A stretch of DNA of 39,511 nt from Clostridium ganghwense (lineage in GTDB: Bacteria; Bacillota; Clostridia; Clostridiales; Clostridiaceae). The number at the start of each line of letters is the position of its first letter. Position 1 is the stretch's first letter. The position numbers and the translations under genes are program-made. Of this stretch, positions 18,417 through 25,885 are shown in pieces. Below the pieces are notes generated by a model that saw nothing but the letters and a program-made list of their open reading frames with translations, did not search any database and had not been told where the DNA came from. The stretch lies in the NCBI RefSeq assembly GCF_026735165.1, contig NZ_JAPQES010000006.1, positions 178,018 to 217,528 of the forward strand, given 5' to 3'.

Positions 18417-18812
18417 ATGAATATACGGGATTTATTTAATTACAAAAATTGGGTAGTGGTTGGTAAAGTTTCAGATACATCAAAATATGCATACAAAATA
18501 TTAAAATCATTGGAAGCAGGTGACTTTAAAACTGAAGGAGTATATCCTAAAGATAAAACAGATAAAATATATAAATCATTAGAAGAAGTACCTTACAAAA
18601 TTGATGTAATAGATTTATGTATAAATCCTGCTTTAGGAATAGAAGTGATTAAAGAAGCTAAAAAATTAAATATTGACAAGGTATTGATACAGCCTGGTGC
18701 TGAAAGTGGCGAAATACGAGATTACTGTAAAGCTAACGGAATAGTGGCAATAGAGGGTTGTGCTCTTGTTCAGTTATTAATTCATTTTAACGTTGATATA
18801 AATCAATTCTAA
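18417..18812 (+). CDS. CoA-binding domain protein (YccU-like)
   Basis: A 131-aa single-domain protein of the CoA_binding_2 type, a Rossmann fold related to the N-terminal part of succinyl-CoA synthetase alpha. The segments NWVVVGKVSDTSKYAYKILKSL, VDVIDLCINPALGIEVIKEA-like and VLIQPGAESGEIRDYCKANGIVAIEGCALVQL follow the family. The conserved VIG-x-S motif is altered to VVGKVSDTSK here. The biochemical role is unknown. AAAGGAGAG precedes the ATG. It is monocistronic, upstream of a shared terminator with atoE. Confidence 0.85.
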   Translation: MNIRDLFNYKNWVVVGKVSDTSKYAYKILKSLEAGDFKTEGVYPKDKTDKIYKSLEEVPYKIDVIDLCINPALGIEVIKEAKKLNIDKVLIQPGAESGEIRDYCKANGIVAIEGCALVQLLIHFNVDINQF

Positions 18813-18864
18813 ACTCAATAAAAAACAAGGTTGAAAATCTTAAAACTTTATAATTTCCTAGTAA

Positions 18865-18903
18865 AATAAAAAGGATGAAACGTCAGTTTCATCCTTATTT
18901 TTT
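18865..18903. terminator. Bidirectional terminator between the CoA-binding gene and atoE
   Basis: AAGGATGAAAC (18871-18881), loop GTCA, GTTTCATCCTT (18886-18896), with A-rich DNA before and TATTTTTTC after. It gives U tails on both strands and lies between convergent genes. Confidence 0.9.
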
Positions 18904-18917
18904 CTATCTATATATTT

Positions 18918-20279
18918 TTATAATAACATCAAACCTAATGCAATTACTACACCAGAGCATAGTAAGTCAACTATACAGAATCCCATAACGTCTTTTGCAC
19001 TTAGTCCTGCAATACCTAATGCTGGTAATGCCCAGAATGGTTGAATCATATTTGTCCAAGCATCTCCCCAAGCAATAGCCATAGCTGTCTTATGAGTTGC
19101 TACTCCTAAAGCTGCACCAGCCGGCATCATTATTGGAGCTTGCACTGCCCATTGTCCACCACCTGATGGTACAAAGAAGTTAACAAGTCCTGCACTTAGG
19201 AATGTAAATAATGGGAATGTTGTTTGATTTGAAATTGAAACAAATCCTGTTGACATTGCCCCTGCAAGTGAAATTCCAGTAGGTCCTTTAGCAGTCATCA
19301 TACCCATAATTCCTGCATAGAACGGAAATTGAAGAATAATTCCTGCAGTTCCTTTAGTAGCTTCAAATATAGCACTTAAGAATTTCTTTGGAGTTCCATG
19401 AAGTATTATTGCTGCAAATAAGAAAATAAAGTTAACAATATTTAAGTTTAATTTAAATCCTTTTGTAGCAAAATAATAAACTATATATACTACACCCATA
19501 GCACCTACAAGCAAAGATATTATATTACTATTTTCAAGTCTTTCAGCTGGAGTCATATCTTCTTTAGCTACTACGTGTAATGCAGCTGCTTCTTCATCAT
19601 CCATTAGTAACTTAGGATCAATTGTTATAGTATCCTCTGGTTTAGGCATCATAGCTTTGTTAATTAGAGGAAGAAGAATTAATAATACTAATAAAATTAT
19701 TATATTGTAGCTAGAAAATAAAGTTTGACTTGTTGGTACAGGGCTAGTAACGGCTCCTGCAGTTGCAGTTGCTAAATCCTTTCCTCCTGTAGCAAGCTTA
19801 AGAGGTACAGAAGCAGAAAGTCCAGCATGCCATACTAAAAAGCCTGAATACGCTGAAGCAATTAATAGTCTGTAGTCAACACCTTTAACTTCTTTTGCAA
19901 TTTCTTTTGCAAAGATAGCACCTATTACAAGACCAAATCCCCAGTTTACCCAACATGCTATTGTTGAAATAACTGTAACTAATATTATTGATTGTGCTGG
20001 AGTTTTAGGTATCTTAGCTAAAGATTTAAGTCCTCTCTTAAATGAAGGTGCACTAGCTAAAGTATGTCCAGTAACAAGTACTAATGCCATTTGCATTGAG
20101 AAAGCTAGTAATTTCCAGAATCCATCACTCCAACCTATAATCATTCCAAGTGGACCTTGATGAGTAATTGGCATTCCTAATAGAAATACAATGAAAGTTA
20201 AAATAACTGCAAATATAAATGGGTCAGGTAAATACTTTTGAACAATAGCTACACAACCCTGTGAGAATTTTTTTAACAT
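18918..20279 (-). CDS. atoE: Short-chain fatty acid transporter
   Basis: A 453-aa polytopic membrane protein of the AtoE family, which carries short-chain fatty acids such as acetoacetate or butyrate. Diagnostic stretches are KYLPDPFIFAVILTFIVFLLG at the N terminus, WVNWGFGLVIGAIFAKEIAKE, HAGLSASVPLKLAT, and NFFVPSGGGQWAVQAPIMMPAG near residue 375. An acidic cytoplasmic loop lies near residues 220-250. The ATG follows AAGGAGATG. It is divergent from the 3-hydroxyacyl-CoA dehydrogenase gene, which fits import of the acid that the cluster degrades. Its upstream region carries repeated TAAGACT sequences. Confidence 0.95.
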   Translation of the reverse strand: MLKKFSQGCVAIVQKYLPDPFIFAVILTFIVFLLGMPITHQGPLGMIIGWSDGFWKLLAFSMQMALVLVTGHTLASAPSFKRGLKSLAKIPKTPAQSIILVTVISTIACWVNWGFGLVIGAIFAKEIAKEVKGVDYRLLIASAYSGFLVWHAGLSASVPLKLATGGKDLATATAGAVTSPVPTSQTLFSSYNIIILLVLLILLPLINKAMMPKPEDTITIDPKLLMDDEEAAALHVVAKEDMTPAERLENSNIISLLVGAMGVVYIVYYFATKGFKLNLNIVNFIFLFAAIILHGTPKKFLSAIFEATKGTAGIILQFPFYAGIMGMMTAKGPTGISLAGAMSTGFVSISNQTTFPLFTFLSAGLVNFFVPSGGGQWAVQAPIMMPAGAALGVATHKTAMAIAWGDAWTNMIQPFWALPALGIAGLSAKDVMGFCIVDLLCSGVVIALGLMLL

Positions 20280-20633
20280 ATAAGTTCATCTCCTTAAATA
20301 AAAATTATTTATAATATATAATAATTAACCGACTTAGTTATTTTTTTAACAAATAAGACTTTGTAAGACTTTGAGACATGATAATAAAAAGTCTTTATTC
20401 GTTAAGACTCATGATTTATATGTATTTCAATATTTTGTATTTTAATATTTTTTTAGTTTATCAAACCAATATTTACCTCGTATATTTTAGATTATATACC
20501 ATATTCTACATAATTGCCATAGCGTTTTTAATTTTTGTGTATAAAAATTAAAGTTTTACCTTCCATTTTACTGGTGTATATCCACATAATTGTAATATCT
20601 TGTTTTATTTTTATTCATTATTTATTTTTTCTA
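20280..20633. other. Intergenic region between atoE and the dehydrogenase gene
   Basis: No gene is supported here. It holds the ribosome binding site of atoE and a cluster of TAAGACT-type repeats (20354-20410). I looked for a sigma-54 -24/-12 element on both strands and found none with correct GG-N10-GC spacing. Confidence 0.6.
20354..20410. repeat. Cluster of TAAGACT repeats upstream of atoE
   Basis: TAAGACTTTG occurs twice in tandem (20354-20363 and 20364-20373). AAAGTCTTTA at 20388-20397 is a near-inverted copy and TTAAGACTC at 20402-20410 is a further direct copy. The spacing suggests binding sites for a transcription factor of atoE or of the divergent gene (inference). Confidence 0.5.
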
Positions 20634-20662
20634 TTTACTAACAATTTTATTTGTACTATAAT
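20634..20662 (+). promoter_or_regulatory. Candidate sigma-A promoter of the 3-hydroxyacyl-CoA dehydrogenase gene
   Basis: TTTACT (20634-20639), 17-nt spacer, TATAAT (20657-20662). It predicts a leader of about 140 nt that contains the Shine-Dalgarno and the long hairpin at 20741-20802. Confidence 0.6.
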
Positions 20663-20728
20663 CAAAAAGGGAAATAATAGAAATGATAGTAATATATTGA
20701 GTTATACATTTAACAATTTATTAATTTA

Positions 20729-20808
20729 AAAGGAGGTGAATCTGGTTTATAGATGGACATGACGCTCTCTTTATAAGTCATTTTCATACTATACAAACCA
20801 GAAATCAA
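20729..20808 (+). promoter_or_regulatory. Perfect Shine-Dalgarno separated from its start by a 62-nt hairpin
   Basis: AAAGGAGGTGA (20729-20739) complements the 16S 3' end over 11 nt but lies 69 nt before the ATG at 20809. Positions 20741-20802 fold back on themselves: 20741-20748 with 20795-20802 (8 bp), 20749-20752 with 20789-20792, 20753-20755 with 2085-87 of the same block (20785-20787), two further pairs, and 20759-20763 with 20777-20781, closing a 13-nt loop. One nt before and six nt after the hairpin leave 7-nt effective spacing. Confidence 0.8.
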
Positions 20809-21750
20809 ATGGAAATTAAAAAAGTTACCGTTTTAGGCGCAGGTACAATGGGACATGGTATTGCTCAACTTTGTGCAGAAGCTGGGCTAGGTGTAAATAT
20901 GTTTGATATATCAAGTGAAAACTTAAAGAAAGGCTTTGACAGTATAAAAAAGAGTCTTGACTTACTTATGTCTAATGAAAAAATAACTAAAGCACAATAT
21001 GAAGATATAATATCAAAAGTTAGTTTATCAACTTCCTTAGAAGAAGCTGTAAAAGATGTTCAGTTAGTAGTAGAATGTGTTGCAGAAAAAATATCTATAA
21101 AGCAACAAGTTTTTGGACAACTTGATTCATTATGTCCACCAGAAGTTATACTTGCTACTAATACTTCTGGCTTAAGCCCAACAGCTATATCTGAAAATCT
21201 TCAACATCCTGAAAGAGTAGTTGTAGCTCATTTCTGGTGTCCAGCAGAATTAATTCCATTAGTTGAAGTAGTTCCTGGTGAAAAAACTTCTTCTCAAACA
21301 ATGGAAGTAACTACTGAATGGATTAAACAAATAGGAAAACAACCAGTAAAAATGAATAAGGAATGTCTTGGCTTCATAGGAAATCGTCTTCAACTTGCTC
21401 TTTTAAGAGAGGCTATATATATAGTTGAACAAGGATGGGCAGATCCTGAAGAAGTAGACAAAGCTGTAGAATTCGGCTTAGGTCGTCGTCTTCCTGTTAC
21501 TGGTCCATTAAGAAGTGCAGACCTTGGTGGTCTTGATATATTCTATAATATATCTTCTTACCTTTTCAAAAATCTATGTAACTCAACTGAAGCTTCTCAG
21601 TATCTAAAAGAAAGAGTTGAAGCTGGAAAATGTGGTACTAAAACTGGTGAAGGAAACTATAAATGGTCTCAAGAAGCAATTGACGATATAACAAAGAAAA
21701 GAACAGACCTTTTATTATACTTCCTTGAAAAAGACAAAGAAAATAAATAA
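20809..21750 (+). CDS. 3-hydroxyacyl-CoA dehydrogenase family protein (hydroxybutyryl-CoA / carnitine dehydrogenase-like)
   Basis: A 313-aa NAD-dependent L-3-hydroxyacid dehydrogenase. The Rossmann motif is VLGAGTMGHGIAQ and the substrate-domain segments are ATNTSGLSPTAISE, VVAHFWCPAELIPLVEVVPG (catalytic His) and CLGFIGNRLQLALLREA. It is longer than ordinary clostridial Hbd (about 282 aa). Its HFWCPAELIPLVEVV block resembles the L-carnitine dehydrogenase/lambda-crystallin branch more than Hbd, but with CPAE where those usually have NPPH. The substrate may therefore be a free or CoA-bound 3-hydroxy acid. It lies beside atoE and converges on the CoA-transferase gene. MEIKKVTVLGAG is the normal family start, and no ATG, GTG or TTG lies in frame closer to the Shine-Dalgarno. 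Confidence 0.85.
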   Translation: MEIKKVTVLGAGTMGHGIAQLCAEAGLGVNMFDISSENLKKGFDSIKKSLDLLMSNEKITKAQYEDIISKVSLSTSLEEAVKDVQLVVECVAEKISIKQQVFGQLDSLCPPEVILATNTSGLSPTAISENLQHPERVVVAHFWCPAELIPLVEVVPGEKTSSQTMEVTTEWIKQIGKQPVKMNKECLGFIGNRLQLALLREAIYIVEQGWADPEEVDKAVEFGLGRRLPVTGPLRSADLGGLDIFYNISSYLFKNLCNSTEASQYLKERVEAGKCGTKTGEGNYKWSQEAIDDITKKRTDLLLYFLEKDKENK

Positions 21751-21768
21751 GCAGATTTGCTTTCTATA

Positions 21769-21814
21769 CAGAAAAATCCTAATGAAAAGCTTACTTTTCA
21801 TTAGGATTTTTCTG
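21769..21814. terminator. Bidirectional terminator between the dehydrogenase and CoA-transferase genes
   Basis: A perfect 21-bp stem (21769-21789 with 21794-21814) with a CTTA loop; A and U runs inside the stem give U tails on both strands. It shares the AAAAATCCTAATG/CATTAGGATTTTT core with the purA terminator. Confidence 0.93.
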
Positions 21815-21818
21815 CATA

Positions 21819-23126
21819 TTACCATAACATCAATTCATTAGCCTCTTTTCTCAATTCTCCTCTAAAATCAGGGTGAGCAATTCCAATTAAATTATTAACT
21901 CTCTCTCTAATAGTACATCCTGTTAATCTAGCTGTACCATATTCAGTTACTATATAATCCACATCATTTCTTGATAATGATACGCCAGCTCCTAACATTA
22001 ATGTCGGAACAATCTTACTTATAACTTCACCAGTTTTCTTATTTTTAGTTGTAGAATATAATGCTATTATTGATTTTCCACCTACACTGTTTTGTGAACC
22101 TATTGCAGTGTCTGCCTGTCCTCCTGTTCCACTAAACTGCTTTGTTCCAAGGGACTCCGAACAACATTGTCCAGTTAGATCTACTTCAAGAGTTGTATTT
22201 ATGGATACCATTTTATAATTTCTTCCCACTATATTAGGGTCATTTACATATGATCCTCTTAAAACTTCAACTCCTGGATTCTGATCTACGAAATCATATA
22301 GCTTTTGTGATCCCATTATCATGGTAGTTATTGATTTACCCTTATGCAGAGTTTTCTTTCTATTAGTTATAACTCCAGCTTCGATAAGATTTAGCATACC
22401 ATCATTAAATAATTCAGTATGAACTCCTAAATCCTTCTTATTTCCAAGAGCACTTGCAACTGCATTTGGAATTCCACCTATACCTAATTGAATGGTTGAA
22501 CCATCTTTAATAAGTTCAGCAATATAATTACCAATAGTTACATCCTTTTCACTTGAAGGTGCATATGGAAATACAGGTACTTTTCTATTAGTTTCATATA
22601 CATAGTCAACTTCACTAATGTGTATATTTGTATCTCCACAAGTTCTTGGATAGTTGTCTGAAACTTCAAGTATTACAATATCTGCAGCTTCTAAAAATTC
22701 TCTTTCATAAGTTACCGATAATGATAAATTGAAGTAACCATGCTTATCCATTGGTGCTGAAGTTGCTATAAATATATTAGGTTTTTTATAAGATAGTCTA
22801 TCTCTTGCTGATATATGAAGATGATTAGGGATATATGAACAAGTACCATGTGAATGAGCCTTCCTCATCATTGGAGTATAAAACCATCCACAATTTGTGA
22901 AATGCCCTTTCATGTCAGGCTGTGAAAAAAACTTATAGTTTGACATATTTAAGCATGTAAGAATATTTACATTTTCTACTCTGTCAGCTACTTCATGCAG
23001 CCTCGACATAAAATCTATAGGTTCAATTACCGCAAGTCCAACACATATATCTGTATTTGACTTAACCATACTAAGAGCATCATCTAAAGTAATATGCTTT
23101 TTTTTATATTCTTCATAATAATTCAT
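21819..23126 (-). CDS. Family I CoA-transferase (acetyl-CoA hydrolase/transferase, 4-hydroxybutyrate CoA-transferase type)
   Basis: A 435-aa enzyme expected to move CoA between acetyl-CoA (or another donor) and a carboxylic acid through a glutamyl-CoA intermediate. GVHTELFNDGMLNLIEAGV places the catalytic Glu at residue 238, the same number as in the clostridial 4-hydroxybutyrate CoA-transferase. IQLGIGGIPNAVASAL is the glycine loop, and YIVTEYGTARLTGCTIRERVNNLIGIAHPDFR is the C-terminal signature. It follows the KASIII-like gene by 14 nt, so the two form an operon driven by the sigma-54 promoter at 24215-24231. It probably activates the imported acid. Confidence 0.9.
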   Translation of the reverse strand: MNYYEEYKKKHITLDDALSMVKSNTDICVGLAVIEPIDFMSRLHEVADRVENVNILTCLNMSNYKFFSQPDMKGHFTNCGWFYTPMMRKAHSHGTCSYIPNHLHISARDRLSYKKPNIFIATSAPMDKHGYFNLSLSVTYEREFLEAADIVILEVSDNYPRTCGDTNIHISEVDYVYETNRKVPVFPYAPSSEKDVTIGNYIAELIKDGSTIQLGIGGIPNAVASALGNKKDLGVHTELFNDGMLNLIEAGVITNRKKTLHKGKSITTMIMGSQKLYDFVDQNPGVEVLRGSYVNDPNIVGRNYKMVSINTTLEVDLTGQCCSESLGTKQFSGTGGQADTAIGSQNSVGGKSIIALYSTTKNKKTGEVISKIVPTLMLGAGVSLSRNDVDYIVTEYGTARLTGCTIRERVNNLIGIAHPDFRGELRKEANELMLW

Positions 23127-23140
23127 TCTATTTCCTCCAT

Positions 23141-24175
23141 TTATTCAATAACTTTTCCCCATCTGATTACATTAGCAGACCATGAATATCCTATTCCTGC
23201 AGCTATTAAACATACTATTGTACCTTCTTGTAGTTTTCCTGATTTTTGAGCTAGTTCCAAAGATAATATTTGATCAATTTGACCTACATGACCATAATTA
23301 TCTAAATAAATTGATTGTTCTTCTGAAAGATTAAGTAATGATAACATATATTTATGCATTGAATATTTAAAATGTAGTACTCCAAGATATCCAATATTTC
23401 TTCTTGTCAATCCTGATTTTTCTAAAGCTCTATCTATACAGTGAATCCAGTTAGGCATTGAAATCTCATTCAATGCATCTTTCATATGTTTCGCATTCAT
23501 AACTCTTAATGATTTATAAGCCTCCTGCAAATTTTCTTCAGTTATAGGATTAATAGTTCCACCTATTTCAACTCCAGCATCTCTTGCCAAAGAACCATCA
23601 GACATTATATGAGTTCCTAACACTTCATTTTTACCATAGTTTTTCTTAAGAATCACTGCTCCACCGCCAGCACCTAAGTTATACATCATTGACATAGCTT
23701 TATCTGTATAATCTACAAAATCTCCATTTCTGTATCCTCCAACTATCATACAAGTGTTTATTTCCTTATCCTGAAGCATCATATCTTTAGCAATTTTTAT
23801 AGCAGCAACTGTTGTACAGCATCTTTGCTGAACATCTATAGCCCAAGCATTTTTAGCACCTATTTTTTCTTGAATATAAATTCCTGAAGTAGTTAACGGA
23901 TACTCTTTCCATTCCTCACCAATACATAAAATTAAATCTATATCCATAGGATCTATCCCTGTGTTCTTTAAACAGGCACGTCCTGCGGCAACTCCCATTT
24001 CTTGAGTACCATCTTCTAGGCGATTACTTGCAATATATTTTTTCTTAAATCCTAATTTTTTAATTACTGCTTCTTCAGACCACACTCCTTTTGTAGCTTT
24101 CGAAACATCCTTAGCAGTCATAATAGTCTCTGGCAAATAAATACCTGTTCCAACTATACCTACATGTTCTCTCAT
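23141..24175 (-). CDS. Divergent KASIII-like condensing enzyme (3-oxoacyl-ACP synthase III family)
   Basis: A 344-aa thiolase-fold protein. HVGIVGTGIYLPETIMTAKDVS is a typical FabH start, and the active-site Cys is in AIDVQQRCCTTVAAI (Cys119, five residues after Asp as in FabH). The His region reads LGVLHFKYSMHKYM (His268). The usual YGN motif reads YGHVGQID, so the Asn of the Cys-His-Asn triad appears replaced by His296. In a catabolic operon with a CoA-transferase, thiolytic cleavage of a 3-ketoacyl substrate is likelier than fatty-acid initiation (inference). An in-frame ATG at 24226 lies inside the sigma-54 promoter; the true start at 24175 follows CAGGAGGTG. Confidence 0.83.
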   Translation of the reverse strand: MREHVGIVGTGIYLPETIMTAKDVSKATKGVWSEEAVIKKLGFKKKYIASNRLEDGTQEMGVAAGRACLKNTGIDPMDIDLILCIGEEWKEYPLTTSGIYIQEKIGAKNAWAIDVQQRCCTTVAAIKIAKDMMLQDKEINTCMIVGGYRNGDFVDYTDKAMSMMYNLGAGGGAVILKKNYGKNEVLGTHIMSDGSLARDAGVEIGGTINPITEENLQEAYKSLRVMNAKHMKDALNEISMPNWIHCIDRALEKSGLTRRNIGYLGVLHFKYSMHKYMLSLLNLSEEQSIYLDNYGHVGQIDQILSLELAQKSGKLQEGTIVCLIAAGIGYSWSANVIRWGKVIE

Positions 24176-24214
24176 GCTGACACCTCCTGAATTACATTTA
24201 CTAATTATTACCAA

Positions 24215-24231
24215 AGCAAATATCATGCCAT
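24215..24231 (-). promoter_or_regulatory. Sigma-54 promoter (-24/-12) of the KASIII/CoA-transferase operon
   Basis: On the minus strand TGGCATGATATTTGCT (24230-24215): GG at -24, exactly 10 nt, then GC at -12, with TTGC intact. This is a near-perfect RpoN element about 40 nt ahead of the KASIII-like start, with the sigma-54 activator gene directly upstream. Confidence 0.88.
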
Positions 24232-24261
24232 ATTTTTCCTATATGAAACACCAATAAAAAT

Positions 24262-24294
24262 AGGGAATAAGTTAATTTTCTTAACCTATTCCCT
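24262..24294 (-). terminator. Terminator of the sigma-54 activator gene
   Basis: Arms 24262-24275 and 24281-24294 pair over 14 bp with one G-U; the minus-strand transcript then runs through ATTTTTATT. It isolates the activator gene from the sigma-54 promoter just downstream. Confidence 0.88.
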
Positions 24295-24323
24295 GTACGT
24301 ATTTGAAACACTGTATATAATTA

Positions 24324-25724
24324 TTACAGTCCATATTCTTCAATTTTCCTATATAATGAAGTCCTAGTTATACTAAGCTTTTTTGCAACTTCACTTTTAT
24401 TATGATTACATTCTTTTAACGTATTCATTATAATTTCCTTTTCTACAGAATCTAAAATTTCTTTTAAACCAGATGCATTAGATGTCTTGTTAGCTATATT
24501 AACATTAAGTGTTGATTTTTTTATCATATATGGAGGTAGATCATTGATACTTACATTAACCTCTTCAGCATTAACACAAGCCTTTTCAACAATATTTTTT
24601 AGTTCTCTCACGTTTCCATGCCAATCATAGTTATAAAATATATTAATAACACTTTGTGGTATACATCTATATATACCTGTTTGTTTATAAAAGTTAGCTA
24701 AAAACTTTTCTACTAATTTGGGAATATCATCTTTTCTTTCTCTAAGCCCTGGAACTTCTAAAGTTAAAACATTTAATCTATAATATAAATCCTCCCTGAA
24801 CTCACCTTTTTCAACCATTTCTTCTATATTTTTGTGCGTTGCACAAATAACTCTTACATTCAGTTTTACTTGTGTTCTGGAACCTATTGGCTGAACCTCT
24901 CTTTCTTGGAGCACTCTTAATAGCTTAGCCTGCATGTGCATAGGCATTTCTCCTATTTCATCTAGAAAAATTGTGCCTCCATTTGCTAATTGAAACTTTC
25001 CAATATTTCCACCTTTTTTTGCACCTGTAAAAGCCCCATCTTCATATCCAAATAATTCAGCTTCTATTAAATTTTCTGGAATTGCTGAACAGTTAATACT
25101 AACAAAAGGTTCATCTCTTCTATTACTTGCATTGTGTATAGAATGAGCAAACAGTTCTTTTCCTACACCACTCTCTCCAGTAATAAGAACATTCAGATTA
25201 ACTTTCGCAATTTTCTTAACTTTATTCTTACAATCAGTTATAGTTTTAGAAATACCAATTATGGAACTTAGATTATATTTAGCACAATTCAATTTTGCAA
25301 TAGTATTTTTATACATTCTCAATTCCCTATCTAAAACATTACACTTGTCCATAACCTCTTGAAGCTTTGATATATCTTCAAAGAGAACCATTCCAAAACC
25401 GCCTGTAACTTTCCCATCGTCATCCAATATAGGAATTCTGTGAACTATAGCCTCTTTTCCATTTCTAAATTTATGCTTCCATGCTATTTCAGCCTGCTTT
25501 CCCCTAAGTGTTTCTATAAATCTTGTATTTGAATCAACATCTGATACTACTTTGCCTAACATCTCTTCCTTGGATTTTTCTAAAAAATCAGCAAAAGCAT
25601 CATTTATGTATATTAATCTGCCGTCTTTATCTAAAACATCAATAGGAATTGGTAGTTTGCCAAACACATCTTGACAAAAATCATAAAATTCTTTACAACA
25701 AAAAAAATGTGCCAAACCCTTCAT
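24324..25724 (-). CDS. Sigma-54-dependent transcriptional activator with PAS sensor
   Basis: A 466-aa enhancer-binding protein. A PAS domain (about residues 15-125: PIPIDVLDKDGRLIYINDAFADFLEKS...) is the likely sensor. The AAA+ domain (about 150-385) has Walker A GESGVGKE, the intact sigma-54-contacting GAFTGA loop, Walker B GGTIFLDEIGEM and GNVRELKN. A Fis-type HTH ends it (NHNKSEVAKKLSITRTSLYRKIEEYGL). Longer in-frame starts lie inside its promoter (25747-25775), so they are excluded. The ATG at 25724 touches AGGGGAG; a TTG at 25715 has better spacing and may be the true start. It probably activates both flanking sigma-54 promoters. Confidence 0.93.
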   Translation of the reverse strand: MKGLAHFFCCKEFYDFCQDVFGKLPIPIDVLDKDGRLIYINDAFADFLEKSKEEMLGKVVSDVDSNTRFIETLRGKQAEIAWKHKFRNGKEAIVHRIPILDDDGKVTGGFGMVLFEDISKLQEVMDKCNVLDRELRMYKNTIAKLNCAKYNLSSIIGISKTITDCKNKVKKIAKVNLNVLITGESGVGKELFAHSIHNASNRRDEPFVSINCSAIPENLIEAELFGYEDGAFTGAKKGGNIGKFQLANGGTIFLDEIGEMPMHMQAKLLRVLQEREVQPIGSRTQVKLNVRVICATHKNIEEMVEKGEFREDLYYRLNVLTLEVPGLRERKDDIPKLVEKFLANFYKQTGIYRCIPQSVINIFYNYDWHGNVRELKNIVEKACVNAEEVNVSINDLPPYMIKKSTLNVNIANKTSNASGLKEILDSVEKEIIMNTLKECNHNKSEVAKKLSITRTSLYRKIEEYGL

Positions 25725-25746
25725 CTCCCCTACTCGTTTTGAAATC

Positions 25747-25775
25747 ATTATAACAAACATTTGTATAATTTACAA
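25747..25775 (-). promoter_or_regulatory. Sigma-A promoter of the sigma-54 activator gene
   Basis: TTGTAA (25775-25770), 17-nt spacer, TATAAT (25752-25747) on the minus strand. It predicts a very short leader and rules out the upstream in-frame ATGs as starts. Confidence 0.72.
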
Positions 25776-25837
25776 AATTATCAAATTATAATATTTTTTC
25801 TATATATTTATATATATTTATAAATATTATTTTTTAT

Positions 25838-25871
25838 TAAAAAAATAGCTGTTGATAAAATTCAACAGCTA
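25838..25871 (-). terminator. Terminator of the symporter operon
   Basis: On the minus strand TAGCTGTTGA, 6-nt loop, TCAACAGCTA, then seven U residues. It lies directly after the symporter stop at 25886. Confidence 0.92.
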
Positions 25872-25885
25872 AAATCTAATTTATA

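Noticed and set aside
20505-20530. A TGGCA on the minus strand upstream of atoE as a sigma-54 promoter
   Set aside because: The -12 position reads TAGA rather than TTGC.
20535-20729. A 64-codon hydrophobic plus-strand reading frame in the atoE/dehydrogenase gap
   Set aside because: No Shine-Dalgarno precedes it, it overlaps the predicted promoter at 20634-20662, and its residues reflect AT-rich DNA.
20753-20776. A seven-codon leader peptide (MDMTLSL) inside the hairpin ahead of the dehydrogenase gene
   Set aside because: Its ATG is 13 nt from the Shine-Dalgarno and lies inside the stem; the hairpin geometry explains the region better. I cannot exclude it fully.
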